Assembly (NCBI RefSeq): GCF_022012415.1
Contig: NZ_JAKLTR010000017.1
Span: forward strand, 91,000 to 154,999
Source of the DNA: Terrimonas ginsenosidimutans
GTDB taxonomy: Bacteria > Bacteroidota > Bacteroidia > Chitinophagales > Chitinophagaceae
Direction of reading: 5' to 3'
Length of the DNA: 64,000 nt
In this document: positions 25,966 through 35,159 of the stretch, piece by piece
Position numbering within the stretch: the stretch's first letter is position 1
Layout of the letters: the number at the start of each line of letters is the position of its first letter
The notes under the pieces: generated by a model
Told to the model about the DNA's origin: nothing
What the model saw: the letters and a program-made list of their open reading frames with translations, nothing else
Databases searched by the model: none
Translations under genes and position numbers: made by a program

Positions 25966-25971
25966 AGAACC

Positions 25972-27312
25972 TTATTTCCTTAACGCCAGTGATATCTTTA
26001 TTATATCTCCCGCTCCCTTCATTTTAAAACGATCATCCAGTCTCCTCCCCACCACCCAAACAATCCTCTTATCACTCTCAATAACCCAAACATTTTCTTT
26101 CTCAATCGAGGACATCTTTTGATCAATAAAAAAACGCGCGAGTTTTTTCTTCTTCCGCATCCCAAGCGGATAAAAATAATCGCCGTTCTTCCAGGGGCGT
26201 AAGGTGAAAGGAAATTGTATCAGCGAAGCATCGATATATGCAACCGATGATGAGGATGTATCCGGCTTGCCATCTGATGAAAAATTTCGGCTGATGGTTA
26301 GTTCCCCTGCAGGAAAAGAAACATTACCTGTCTCTTCGATCAGGATCAGTGAAGGGCGCTCCGCCTTTACCGAAGCGATGATCAGCCAGTTCCTGTTACG
26401 GATGATCCTGTGAGAGGATGATTGCACATATCTCCCGGAACCACTATTCAATAAGGCGATCACCTCCGTCGTTTGAGCAGCAGAAAAGCCATAAGGCCTG
26501 ATGATCTCGTAGACGATCGCAGTAAGAGGAATTGCCTTCTGCAATTTCAGCACCGGAATATGAACCTCCTCTCCTTTTTGTACCAGCAGTTTTTTCCGGT
26601 GACTATCGATGGCTTGCTGATACAAAAGTTCAATATCGCGGAAACGCGGAATATTGCGACGCATGTTTTCTTCCGCCTTTGGATACAATTGCTGAATAAC
26701 AGGAAGCAGATGATGACGAAGATAATTCCGGCTGTATTTGTCTGAAGCATTTGAACTATCCTCTACCCATTGCAACTGATTTGCTGCGGCAAATTCGCGG
26801 ATCTCTTTCCGTCCGGTAAATAATAACGGACGTATGGTCTTGTTTTGCTTCGGTAAAATACTTCTCAGACCCGCAATACCTGTCCCCTTGAAATAATTCA
26901 TGAGAGATGTTTCAACCGCATCATCCAGATGATGTGCGGTGAGCAATACATCCAGTCTGTTTTCCCTTGTATCAAGCAGCCGGTGAAACCATTCATAACG
27001 CAACTCGCGTGCCGCCTCTTGTACAGAAAGCTTATTGGCAATGAGATATGCCTGTGTATCGAATGCCTCTACCCAAACCTTCACGTTATACTTGTTGGCA
27101 AGAGCTCTCACAAACTCCTCGTCTCTCTTACTCTCCTCTCCTCTTAGCTGAAAATTACAATGCGCTATTTCAAAATCATACCCGCATTGGCTGCATAATT
27201 CACACAGCACAACAGAATCAAGACCGCCGCTTACTGCCAGCAACAAACGTTGTTGCGGAGTGAACAGCGCCTGTTCGCTTATAAACGATCTGAATGATTC
27301 AATAAAACTCAT
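25972..27312 (-). CDS. tilS: tRNA(Ile)-lysidine synthase
   Basis: A 446-residue enzyme that adds lysine to C34 of the minor tRNA-Ile(CAU), using ATP, and so switches its identity from Met to Ile decoding. The N-terminal PP-loop SGGLDSVVL (about residues 29-37) and the HHLDDAVETSLMNYFKGTG motif are diagnostic. The C-terminal TilS domain includes FTLRPWKNGDYFYPLGM and KKLARFFIDQKM. The length is normal for Bacteroidota. The 3' end abuts the repeat mosaic within 10 bases. It is essential in most bacteria. Confidence 0.96.
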   Translation of the reverse strand: MSFIESFRSFISEQALFTPQQRLLLAVSGGLDSVVLCELCSQCGYDFEIAHCNFQLRGEESKRDEEFVRALANKYNVKVWVEAFDTQAYLIANKLSVQEAARELRYEWFHRLLDTRENRLDVLLTAHHLDDAVETSLMNYFKGTGIAGLRSILPKQNKTIRPLLFTGRKEIREFAAANQLQWVEDSSNASDKYSRNYLRHHLLPVIQQLYPKAEENMRRNIPRFRDIELLYQQAIDSHRKKLLVQKGEEVHIPVLKLQKAIPLTAIVYEIIRPYGFSAAQTTEVIALLNSGSGRYVQSSSHRIIRNRNWLIIASVKAERPSLILIEETGNVSFPAGELTISRNFSSDGKPDTSSSSVAYIDASLIQFPFTLRPWKNGDYFYPLGMRKKKKLARFFIDQKMSSIEKENVWVIESDKRIVWVVGRRLDDRFKMKGAGDIIKISLALRK

Positions 27313-27355
27313 GTTATGTAAGAAGATCCGTCCACTGCGGAAGTAAATATCGTTA

Positions 27356-27667
27356 TCAAAAGATCAGTTCTTCATATGCTCCGCGAAGTTCACCCAACGC
27401 ATGCATGTCTCCCGCTTTTTTCGCCTGTTCTATTCCTTTTTCATAAGCGGCGATGGCCTCTTCGGTTGTTGCGGTCCGCTCCAGCAACTTTGCAAGATGA
27501 TAATAACTACCCACATAACCGGGGTCATGCGTAAGAAGTCCCTCAAACTCTTCACGGGCCGCTTTATCATCACCCGCCTTGATATATTCAAGCGCCAACG
27601 CATGACGCAGGAAACTGTCATTTGGGGTCTTTTGCAGGAAATCTTTCAGTTTTTGCACACGATCCAT
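27356..27667 (-). CDS. Small tetratricopeptide repeat protein
   Basis: A 103-residue cytoplasmic protein made of about two to three TPR units (for example SFLRHALALEYIKAGDDKAA and YVGSYYHLAKLLERTATTEEA). It has no signal peptide. It lies 43 bases upstream of tilS on the same strand, so it probably starts that transcript. TPR proteins bind other proteins, but the partner is unknown. Confidence 0.85.
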   Translation of the reverse strand: MDRVQKLKDFLQKTPNDSFLRHALALEYIKAGDDKAAREEFEGLLTHDPGYVGSYYHLAKLLERTATTEEAIAAYEKGIEQAKKAGDMHALGELRGAYEELIF

Positions 27668-27716
27668 CAGAATAAAAATTTGACACTGAAAATGCCGGAT
27701 TTAAAATTTCATCGCT

Positions 27717-27724
27717 TATCTTTG
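27717..27724 (+). promoter_or_regulatory. -7 box of the etfB promoter
   Basis: TATCTTTG matches TAnnTTTG exactly and lies 46 bases before the etfB start in the divergent gap. No clear TTTG is visible at -33. Confidence 0.45.
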
Positions 27725-27770
27725 TTTTAGTTGCATAAACAACTATTAGCTAACGATTCAAAACAACAGT

Positions 27771-28514
27771 ATGAAGATCTTAGTTTGCATCAGCAAAACG
27801 CCGGACACCACGGCAAAAATAGCTTTCACTGACAACAACACGAAATTCGATACGAGCGGAGTTCAATGGATCATCAATCCCTACGATGAATGGTATGCAC
27901 TGGTACGTGCCATAGAATTGAAAGAAAAAGACGCATCCACTATTGTGCATCTTGTCACAGTTGGTGGTGCAGATGCTGAACCGATCATCCGTAAAGCACT
28001 TGCTTTGGGTGGTGACGAAGCCTTTCGCGTAAATGCCGACAGCCATGATAGTTTTTATATTGCTTCGCAGATCGCTTCAATTGCGAAGGAAGGCGCTTAC
28101 GATCTTGTTTTCACCGGCAAAGAAACGATCGATTATAATGGTTCTTCAATAGGTGGAATGGTCGCCGAACTTCTCGACTTTCCCTATATCTCCCTTGCTT
28201 CCAAATTTGAACTCAACGGAACAAAAGCCACTATTACCCGTGAGATAGAAGGCGGCGAAGAAACGGCTGAAGTAGATCTCCCTGTTGTGGTAAGTGCTGC
28301 AAAAGGTATGGCGGAACAACGCATTCCAAACATGCGCGGGATCATGGCTGCAAGAACAAAACCGTTGAAGGTATCCGAGCCGGTAGCTGTTGAAGCGCTC
28401 ACAAGCGTAACCAGCTTTGGCCTCCCTCCTGCTAAAGCCGGTGTAAAACTCGTGCCCGCAGATAATGTGGATGAACTGGTACGCTTACTTCACGAAGAAG
28501 CAAAAGCCCTCTAG
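27771..28514 (+). CDS. etfB: Electron transfer flavoprotein subunit beta
   Basis: A 247-residue ETF beta chain (FixA family). With EtfA it forms the FAD-containing heterodimer that takes electrons from acyl-CoA dehydrogenases and related enzymes. The N-terminal ILVCISKTPDTTAKIAF strand, the AMP-site region DLVFTGKETIDYNGSSIGGM and the signature VVVSAAKGMAEQRIPNMRGIM-like block (here in short form PNMRGIMAARTKPL) are typical. etfA follows after an 89-base gap that carries an octamer-type inverted repeat. The pair points to beta-oxidation of fatty acids. Confidence 0.95.
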   Translation: MKILVCISKTPDTTAKIAFTDNNTKFDTSGVQWIINPYDEWYALVRAIELKEKDASTIVHLVTVGGADAEPIIRKALALGGDEAFRVNADSHDSFYIASQIASIAKEGAYDLVFTGKETIDYNGSSIGGMVAELLDFPYISLASKFELNGTKATITREIEGGEETAEVDLPVVVSAAKGMAEQRIPNMRGIMAARTKPLKVSEPVAVEALTSVTSFGLPPAKAGVKLVPADNVDELVRLLHEEAKAL

Positions 28515-28519
28515 TCGTT

Positions 28520-28602
28520 TTGATGTTTAATAGTTCAAAAGTTAATCATACCCAGAACTGTTAAACGATAAAACATTAAACTCATAACTTTTAAACTTGC
28601 AC
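28520..28602. repeat. Octamer-phased inverted repeat between etfB and etfA
   Basis: Units GTTTAATA and GTTCAAAA on the left face TGTTAAAC, ATTAAACT and TTTTAAAC units on the right. The pairing is imperfect. It belongs to the same family as the arrays at 21964, 46447, 56417 and 60250. Confidence 0.65.
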
Positions 28603-28603
28603 T

Positions 28604-29563
28604 ATGTCTGTTTTAATATTTGTTGATATAGCCGAAGGCCAGGTAAAAAAAGTATCCCTTGAAGCACTGAGCTATGGCGCGAAACTCGCTGAACAACTCG
28701 GCACAAGCGCTGAAGGTGTTGTTTTAGGCACTCCTAAAGAAGACCTTGCTGCCCTTGGTAAATATGGTGTTTCAAAGATCCATCATGTAAGTAATCCGGC
28801 CCTCGACCACCTGGATGCTCAACTCTATACAAAAGTGATTGCGGAGGTTGCAGGTTCTACAGGAGCCACCGTGATCGTTTTCCCGAATAATATGGATGGT
28901 AAATCCATTGCCCCCCGACTTTCAGCCCGCCTGAAAGCCGGTCTTATCTCCGGAGCTGTTGCGCTGCCGGATACCAGCAATGGGTTTATCGTGAAGAAGA
29001 ACGTATTCTCAGGCAAGGCATTTGCCAACATCAGCATTACGACACCGGTAAAGATCATTGCACTGAATCCGAACGCATACCCGGTCAGGACGGGTGAGGG
29101 CACTGCCACCGTAGCGGCATTTGAGGCAAAAGTTGATTCTCCACGGGTAAAAGTGATCAGCAGCACCAAAGCAAGCGGTGAAGTTCCGTTGACCGAAGCA
29201 GAAGTAGTCGTAAGTGCGGGTCGTGGCCTCAAGGGTCCTGAAAACTGGGGCATGGTGGAAGAACTGGCTAAAGTATTGCACGCCGCAACAGCCTGCAGCC
29301 GTCCGGTAGCCGATGCACACTGGCGTCCGCATAACGAGCACGTAGGGCAGACAGGCATCGCGATCGCACCAAACCTGTACATTGCCATTGGCATTTCCGG
29401 TGCCATCCAGCACCTGGCCGGCGTAAACCGCAGCAAAGTGATCGTGGTGATCAATAAGGACCCTGAAGCTCCTTTCTTCAAGGCAGCTGATTACGGTATC
29501 GTTGGTGACGCGTTCGACGTCGTTCCAAAACTGACTGAAGCGATCCGCAAGATCAAAGCATGA
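28604..29563 (+). CDS. etfA: Electron transfer flavoprotein subunit alpha
   Basis: A 319-residue ETF alpha chain. The C-terminal FAD-binding domain is clear: VSAGRGLKGPENWGM, ACSRPVADAHWRPHNEHVGQTG, YIAIGISGAIQHLAG and INKDPEAPFFKAADYGIVGD. The N-terminal ETF domain (1-~180) is of usual length. It acts in the cytoplasm with EtfB to pass electrons onwards to the respiratory chain, normally through an ETF:quinone oxidoreductase, which is not in this window. Confidence 0.96.
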   Translation: MSVLIFVDIAEGQVKKVSLEALSYGAKLAEQLGTSAEGVVLGTPKEDLAALGKYGVSKIHHVSNPALDHLDAQLYTKVIAEVAGSTGATVIVFPNNMDGKSIAPRLSARLKAGLISGAVALPDTSNGFIVKKNVFSGKAFANISITTPVKIIALNPNAYPVRTGEGTATVAAFEAKVDSPRVKVISSTKASGEVPLTEAEVVVSAGRGLKGPENWGMVEELAKVLHAATACSRPVADAHWRPHNEHVGQTGIAIAPNLYIAIGISGAIQHLAGVNRSKVIVVINKDPEAPFFKAADYGIVGDAFDVVPKLTEAIRKIKA

Positions 29564-29571
29564 TAAATTAG

Positions 29572-29660
29572 AAAGTCAAAAGTAAGAATTAGAAAAAACC
29601 TTAAGATGTGAAGCCCACAATTTGAGGTTTTTTACTTTTTAGTTTTGACTTTTTAATTCC
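29572..29660. repeat. Inverted repeat with AGTCAAAAGTAA arms after etfA
   Basis: Left arm blocks AAAGTCAAAAGTAAGAATTA and AAAAAACCT face AGGTTTTTT and TAGTTTTGACTTTTTAATT on the right. The arms use the same words as the longer inverted repeat at 55735-55831. It may end the etf transcript. Confidence 0.7.
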
Positions 29661-29722
29661 TTTTTACCTCCTCCCGCCGGATGCTTTTTTACTCAAAAAG
29701 CCTTAGTTTCGTGTGATATTTT

Positions 29723-30331
29723 ATGAAGAAAATAGAACTGGAAATAGTCGCCTTATCCCACAGCATCACTCAAACACATTCCTATGCTGTTGTGCTGGGT
29801 GAAGTAAATGGGTTACGGCGTTTACCGATTGTGATTGGTGGCTTTGAGGCGCAAGCTATTGCTGTAGCGCTCGAAAAAATGAACCCAAGTCGCCCTCTCA
29901 CCCACGACCTGATGAAGAATTTCCTAAATGCTTTCACCATCGATCTCCATGAGATCATCATCTGCGATCTTCAGGAAGGTATTTTCTACTCCAAGCTCGT
30001 TTGTTCTTCTGAAAATGATACAATAGAGATCGACTCAAGAACCTCCGATGCCCTGGCCCTTGCTGTCAGGTTCGGCTGCCCGATCTACACATACGAAAAC
30101 ATCCTGGAGAGTGCTGGTATACTTATGGAAGATACCGGTACCGGCAATAAAAAGAAGAAAGCCAAACAGGAAGTGGTGGTTGAGGAAACCGGCAATACCG
30201 GAAATGAAGATCTTAAAGCCCTCAGCATCGAAGAGCTGGACGCATTGCTGAATGATGTACTCGAAAGCGAGGATTATATCAGGGCGATCGCCATCCGCGA
30301 TGAAATAAACAGCCGCAAAAAGAAACGCTGA
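29723..30331 (+). CDS. Bifunctional nuclease (DUF151) with UVR motif
   Basis: A 202-residue protein. Residues 1-~135 match the bifunctional nuclease (DUF151) fold, with VVLGEVNGLRRLPIVIGGFEAQAIA, split as GEVNGLRRLPIVIG and FEAQAIAVALE, and IEIDSRTSDALALAVRFGCPIY. After a Lys-rich linker (NKKKKAKQE) the last ~45 residues form a UvrB/UvrC-type helical hairpin (LDALLNDVLESEDYIRAIAIRDEI). Family members are annotated as RNase/DNase, but the physiological role is unclear. The UVR tail suggests protein contacts. Confidence 0.9.
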   Translation: MKKIELEIVALSHSITQTHSYAVVLGEVNGLRRLPIVIGGFEAQAIAVALEKMNPSRPLTHDLMKNFLNAFTIDLHEIIICDLQEGIFYSKLVCSSENDTIEIDSRTSDALALAVRFGCPIYTYENILESAGILMEDTGTGNKKKKAKQEVVVEETGNTGNEDLKALSIEELDALLNDVLESEDYIRAIAIRDEINSRKKKR

Positions 30332-30370
30332 TCCGTCAATCCCGGTTTTCTTCACTTTAAAATTTCCAAG

Positions 30371-31195
30371 GTGGTCGTTTTTCCCAATGCGAAAATCAAT
30401 CTCGGACTTCGCATCACCGAAAAAAGAAATGACGGCTATCATGAGCTGGAAACCTGCTTTTATCCCCTGCCCGTTTTTGATGCACTGGAGATCATTCGTC
30501 TGCCCGCTGTCGGGTCTTTCCGGTTTAACAGCAGCGGACTTGATATTGCGGGCGAATTACAGGACAATCTTTGCGTAAAAGCATATTCAATACTTAAAGC
30601 CGATTTCCCTGGGCTGCCCCCGGTTTCTGTTTTTCTTCAGAAAGCCATCCCTTCCGGCGCGGGACTGGGCGGCGGTAGTGCTGATGCCTCGTTTACCCTC
30701 AAATTATTGAATCAACTGGGTGGCCTCAACCTTAGCGTTCAGCAGCTGCTGGATTACAGTCTTCGCCTGGGAAGTGATTGTCCATTCTTTATTATCAACA
30801 AACCCTGCTATGCGACGGGGCGCGGCGAGGTCCTCGAACCGGTGGCAATCGATCTTTCGGCCTTCGGATTCGTTGTAATAAACCCGGGTATCCATGTTCC
30901 TACCGGTCAGGCTTTTTCCTGGCTCACACCCGCAAAACCTAAGGAATCGATCCGCGACCTTATTCATCTTCCCGTGGAAAAATGGAAAGATGTATTAATA
31001 AACGATTTTGAAAAAAGCGTGGTCACCCGCCATCCGGAAGTTGGACAGGTAAAAGACCTGCTGTACAGATCCGGAGCTGTCTATGCCTCGATGAGCGGAA
31101 GCGGAAGCACCGTCTATGGACTTTTTCCAAATGATCATTATCCCGTAATATCAGTGCCGGAACATTATCTGATCAGATATATCGGCTTCAAATAA
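30371..31195 (+). CDS. ispE: 4-diphosphocytidyl-2-C-methyl-D-erythritol kinase
   Basis: A 274-residue GHMP kinase of the MEP isoprenoid pathway that phosphorylates the 2-hydroxyl of CDP-ME. The start is a GTG at 30371 and gives the usual N-terminus FPNAKINLGLRI. The ATP-binding motif is PSGAGLGGGSADAS, and the C-terminal GHMP motif is YASMSGSGSTVYGLF. The stop codon lies inside the left arm of a terminator hairpin. It follows the DUF151 gene by 39 bases, so it may be co-transcribed. Confidence 0.95.
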   Translation: MVVFPNAKINLGLRITEKRNDGYHELETCFYPLPVFDALEIIRLPAVGSFRFNSSGLDIAGELQDNLCVKAYSILKADFPGLPPVSVFLQKAIPSGAGLGGGSADASFTLKLLNQLGGLNLSVQQLLDYSLRLGSDCPFFIINKPCYATGRGEVLEPVAIDLSAFGFVVINPGIHVPTGQAFSWLTPAKPKESIRDLIHLPVEKWKDVLINDFEKSVVTRHPEVGQVKDLLYRSGAVYASMSGSGSTVYGLFPNDHYPVISVPEHYLIRYIGFK

Positions 31196-31230
31196 GAAAG
31201 CAACTACCGCAGTAATTGCTTCTTATTTAA
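31191..31230. terminator. Terminator overlapping the ispE stop codon
   Basis: AATAAGA-AGCAA pairs with TTGCT-TCTTATT across a ~12-base loop containing CCGCAG. A and T tracts flank the stem, so it could work for ispE and for the converging methyltransferase gene. Confidence 0.7.
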
Positions 31231-31274
31231 ACATAATCTTATTACAGACCTCTGTTTGGTATGTATGAAAAAAA

Positions 31275-32098
31275 TTAGTGCTTGATCGCTACGAACATGG
31301 TGCGGCTGTGACGTGAGGTATAATTATCCGGTGCGATATCTCCAGTATAATCAAACTGCTCAAAAACACTGCCGAAGCCAACATCATGCAACACCTTTGT
31401 CTGGTCTTTTTTCCTTAACCAGAAAGAACGGTTATTATTATAAGACGCCCAAAGCATCTTTTCTATTTTTGCTTTACCTGCTGTTTTACTCCACTCACGG
31501 AACCATCTTCCTGCATAGCCTTCGTTGGTCGTCATCGGCGACAAACGATAATTTTGTTGTGGCGCAAGAGCCTTTGCCCTTTTCTGAATTGGCGCGATCA
31601 CATACCTGTTCAAATGTCCCAGTTCATATCTCAGATCACGGTCCGGTGCAAAATGTGTATTCAGTAAAAGGATCTTTGTCGTACACTCGCTGACAGTTTT
31701 CAGGAACGCCACAGGATCATTCAGATGGTAAAGAAGACCATAGCAGATGTTCACTTCGAATTTGTCGTATTTAGGCAGGTTACGGACATCATCCATCGCG
31801 AAATGCAGGTTCTGCAGACCGAGATTTTCCTTTACAAAATTGCATTTGTCTATATTCTCCTGCCTTGCTTCAATACCAAGCGTGTCAAAGCCCATTTTCG
31901 CCAGTTCGACGGAATACCCGCCTTCAAGACAGCCAAGGTCTACCGCCCTCATGCGTGACCGGTCTTCCTTACTGGTAAAAGAGAGATTGTTTTTGCGATC
32001 GAGGTCCAGATCGCACTTTTTTCAAGCAGGATCTGATCAGATCCCATGGTTGTCTGGCCTTTGTTCAGCAGGATATTATGTGCTGTAAAGTTCATCAT
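31275..32098 (-). pseudogene. SAM-dependent methyltransferase with apparent frameshift
   Basis: The intact downstream frame (31275-31952 and upstream in the same frame) encodes a class I methyltransferase, with the SAM motif AVDLGCLEGGYSVELA and LLYHLNDPVAFLKTV. The natural start, ATG at 32098 (MNFTAHNILLNKGQTTMGSDQILLEK, starting at M2), lies in another frame. The two frames join if one base is added to the run of six A (T6 on the plus strand, 32017-32022), giving LEKKCDLDLDRKNNLSF and then the methyltransferase. This is a real mutation, an assembly error, or -1 slippage on AAAAAAG. Without it, translation from 32098 stops after ~49 codons. Substrate unknown. Confidence 0.75.
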
Positions 32099-32388
32099 TG
32101 GTTGATTAATGGTCAATTAGGGTCGTAAATTACCAAAACCAACAACATGAAACATGTTAATTATGCAGAAAGCCTGGATTTCCTGTTAGGCTGATAAGTT
32201 TTGATCAGCAATTTTTCTATATTGCAACCAATCTTTTATGGTCATCTGTCGCCTTTCAACCATATGTTTTTTTCTTGATGGAAACCTCGATCTGCTGAAT
32301 CATCGACGTTAAGCCTTCATACTCCCCGCTCTTCCGGGGAGACATTTCGCATACTCATTCATTTCCCGATCTATCTAATTATTCGAAC
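32099..32388. other. 290-bp gap between the divergent methyltransferase and rocD genes
   Basis: No gene seen. A short GCTGAT/ATCAGC hairpin (32190-32209) followed by T-rich sequence is the only structure. Promoters for both neighbours should be here, but I found no exact TAnnTTTG box. Confidence 0.5.
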
Positions 32389-33627
32389 ATGCAATCTATT
32401 ATCGGCCTTAGCCAGGCTTCACGTCATTATCTTGAACTGGAAGAAAAATTCGGTGCACACAATTACCACCCGCTCCCTGTCGTCCTCGAACGGGGCGAAG
32501 GTGTTTTTATGTGGGACGTAGACGGAAAGCGCTATTTCGATTTCCTGAGCGGTTATTCTGCCGTTAACCAGGGGCATTGTCATCCACGCATACTTGAAGC
32601 ATTTACCCGCCAGGCCAGCCGTCTGACCCTTACAAGCCGCGCTTTCCATAGCGACCTGCTGGGTGAATACGCTGCATTTGTTACCGGATACTTTGGCTAT
32701 GATAAAGTGCTTCCCATGAATACCGGCGTCGAAGCGGTGGAAACAGCCATCAAACTTTGCCGGAAATGGGCCTATGAAGTAAAAGGTATTCCTGATGGCA
32801 GGGCAGTGATCGTTGTATGCGAAGGAAACTTCCACGGTCGCACCACGGGGGTAATCTCGTTCAGTACAGATCCCAGCTCAACCACCCATTTTGGCCCTTA
32901 CCTTCCAGGTTTTATTCATATTCCCTATAACGATACAGATGCTCTCGAAAAAGTGCTTGCCGAAAACAAGAACATCGCGGGCTTTCTGGTTGAACCGATC
33001 CAGGGCGAAGCGGGCGTAGTAGTGCCGGATAAGGGTTATCTCGCTCGCGCAAAACAGCTTTGTGAAAACTCCAATGTGCTGTTTATGGCCGATGAGATCC
33101 AGACCGGGCTGGCACGTACCGGCAGGCTGCTGGCCTGTGATCATGAAAATGTGCGACCGGATATACTGATACTTGGCAAAGCCTTAAGTGGAGGAATGCT
33201 TCCCGTCAGCGCGGTACTGGCCGATGATCCTGTTATGTTGACCATCAGACCTGGCGAACATGGCTCTACGTATGGGGGTAACCCGCTCGCGTGTGCTACA
33301 GCGATCGCAGCACTGACCGTGCTCAAAGATGAACACATGGCTGAAAATGCAACGGCTATGGGACAACTGCTTCGAGACGGATTACAGTCGCTCAACTCAC
33401 CGCATATCTCCCTCATTCGCGGGAAAGGCTTGTTGAATGCGATCGTGATCAGGCACGCCAATGCCGATGCGGCATGGGATCTTTGCCTTCAGCTCAAAGA
33501 AAAAGGGCTTCTCGCAAAACCCACGCACGGAGATAAGATCAGGTTCGCTCCACCACTTGTCATCAATCAGTCACAGGTAAACGAATGTGTTGCGATTATC
33601 GCTGAATCATTAAATTGCCTCGATTAA
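32389..33627 (+). CDS. rocD: Ornithine aminotransferase
   Basis: A 412-residue class III PLP aminotransferase that converts ornithine and 2-oxoglutarate to glutamate semialdehyde and glutamate. The N-terminus [19 protein letters not shown], the [20 protein letters not shown] block and the [15 protein letters not shown] segment are characteristic of ornithine rather than acetylornithine enzymes. The PLP lysine is in [16 protein letters not shown] and the PLP-ring Asp in [14 protein letters not shown]. The VIT-family gene follows after 14 bases. Confidence 0.93.
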   Translation: MQSIIGLSQASRHYLELEEKFGAHNYHPLPVVLERGEGVFMWDVDGKRYFDFLSGYSAVNQGHCHPRILEAFTRQASRLTLTSRAFHSDLLGEYAAFVTGYFGYDKVLPMNTGVEAVETAIKLCRKWAYEVKGIPDGRAVIVVCEGNFHGRTTGVISFSTDPSSTTHFGPYLPGFIHIPYNDTDALEKVLAENKNIAGFLVEPIQGEAGVVVPDKGYLARAKQLCENSNVLFMADEIQTGLARTGRLLACDHENVRPDILILGKALSGGMLPVSAVLADDPVMLTIRPGEHGSTYGGNPLACATAIAALTVLKDEHMAENATAMGQLLRDGLQSLNSPHISLIRGKGLLNAIVIRHANADAAWDLCLQLKEKGLLAKPTHGDKIRFAPPLVINQSQVNECVAIIAESLNCLD

Positions 33628-33641
33628 GAGGCACCGCAGGT

Positions 33642-34340
33642 ATGGATCAGTCATTTCACCAGGAGAAACATTTAAGGAACAGTGATTTTTTAACAGACGT
33701 TGTGATCGGCATGAGCGATGGACTTACTGTTCCGTTCGCACTCGCCGCAGGACTGTCCGGCGCCGTTTCCGGTACATCCGTTATCGTCATTGCAGGTATT
33801 GCGGAAATAGCAGCCGGCTCCATCGCAATGGGGCTGGGTGGTTATCTCGCCGGCAAAACAGAAATGGAACATTATGACGCAGAACTGAAAAGAGAAAAAG
33901 AAGAAGTAGAGACCGTTCCGGAAAAAGAAAAAGAAGAAGTAAAAGACTTTTTCGCCAATATCGGGTTAAGCGAAGAAATGCAAACCAAAGCCGCTGATGA
34001 GATCGCAAAAGATAAAAAACAGTGGGTGGATTTTATGATGAAATATGAGCTTGGGCTTGAAAAACCCGATCCCCGGCGTGCAAAAAAGGCTGCCCTGAAT
34101 ATCGGCTTATCTTATGCTGCCGGCGGACTGGTACCATTGAGTCCTTATTTTTTTACAGATACTCCACTCCTAGCACTTCAGGTCTCCGCCGTGATCACTT
34201 TGATCAGCCTCTTTGTATTCGGATTCCTGAAAAGCAGGATCACCGGCGTTAATCCCTGGCAGGGAGCAATACGGGTCACAATTATTGGCGCAATGGCCGC
34301 CGCAGCCGCATTCGGAGTGGCCAAACTGTTCACCGCCTGA
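33642..34340 (+). CDS. VIT1/CCC1 family iron/manganese transporter
   Basis: A 232-residue membrane protein. The frame is open from 33615, inside rocD, but the ATG at 33642 is preceded by a GCAGG site and gives the usual N-terminus. TM1 and TM2 carry TDVVIGMSDGLTVPFALAAG and SIAMGLGGYLAGKTE. Then comes a soluble, charged Glu-rich loop (~75-140, KREKEEVETVPEKEKEEV) like the metal-binding domain of VIT1, followed by three TM helices. Family members move Fe(II) or Mn(II) across membranes. It is probably translated with rocD, though no functional link is evident. Confidence 0.9.
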   Translation: MDQSFHQEKHLRNSDFLTDVVIGMSDGLTVPFALAAGLSGAVSGTSVIVIAGIAEIAAGSIAMGLGGYLAGKTEMEHYDAELKREKEEVETVPEKEKEEVKDFFANIGLSEEMQTKAADEIAKDKKQWVDFMMKYELGLEKPDPRRAKKAALNIGLSYAAGGLVPLSPYFFTDTPLLALQVSAVITLISLFVFGFLKSRITGVNPWQGAIRVTIIGAMAAAAAFGVAKLFTA

Positions 34341-34350
34341 CAGGCGATGG

Positions 34351-34850
34351 GGATCAAGCGTAAAAGTTGTGGGATGGTTGTTTAAATGTTTAAATGTTTA
34401 ATGGTTTAAAAGTTTAAAGTTTTTGCTTTTGCTTCGGTCCCAAGTTTTTAAGCGATAGCTGTCTGATCGGGCACAAAAAACGTGAGCACGCCTTGAAGCA
34501 ATATATGCTCCTTAAATACGACATTCTGGCACGCGAAGCCAGCTGATGTGTTGACTGATGATAATCATTCAGGGTCAAACTTCGCGTGTTTTTGAAATGG
34601 TTGTTGGTCGTCGTTAGTCCGTCTCTTGGTCGTCCTTTGGCCGTCCAAAGTTTGACGGGATCTTAGGCAGTGAAAAATGGTGACAAGCTGACACGCTGAG
34701 GGCGATAAATCTTTTGAGCGACTGGCCCAGGTTCCCTTCTCCGCTTCGCTACGGTGGAAGGGCCGCCAGAAGTTTATGCGAGCGATGCTCATCCGGAACA
34801 TTTCAACCCAGGCCATTTTGTAGATCACCCCCAACTTTTCAACATGATCC
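34351..34850. repeat. Dispersed ~500-bp element, copy B
   Basis: The partner of copy A at 15847-16360 in the same orientation. It starts with GATCAAGCGTAAAAGTTG, has five GTTTAANN octamers (34380-34419) against four in copy A, a different middle part (~34440-34505), and near-identity from ACGACATTCTGGCACGCG (about 34519) to the CCAACTTTTCAAC block. It lies between a rightward and a leftward gene, where an insertion does no harm. Confidence 0.8.
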
Positions 34851-35159
34851 TGCAATGGCTACATTCACCTACCTTTTGCCCACAAAAAAGCCCCTCTTTA
34901 CAGTGGGGCGGTGAAATACGAATGGTTTTTCGGTCAGATTTATTTCGTTAAATAAAAGGCGGTGGAATAAAACCGGTTACTGACAGATCAACCAAAATTC
35001 TTTACGGCAATACGCTTGAATACACGTATCCTACACTTCTGAAGATGCTTGCAAGTTTCCGAAATAGTTTACAATGGGAGTGGAAGAATGATCGAGGAAG
35101 GTTTGAGATTCGAATGTAGAAAAAAAATATCCACATTGCAAAGATTTTAGTAAAAAAAT
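34851..35159. other. Remainder of the gap after repeat copy B
   Basis: About 310 bases with no gene. A weak CCCCTCTTTACAGTGGGG hairpin (34890-34907) could be a terminator or repeat remnant. Nothing else is evident. Confidence 0.4.
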
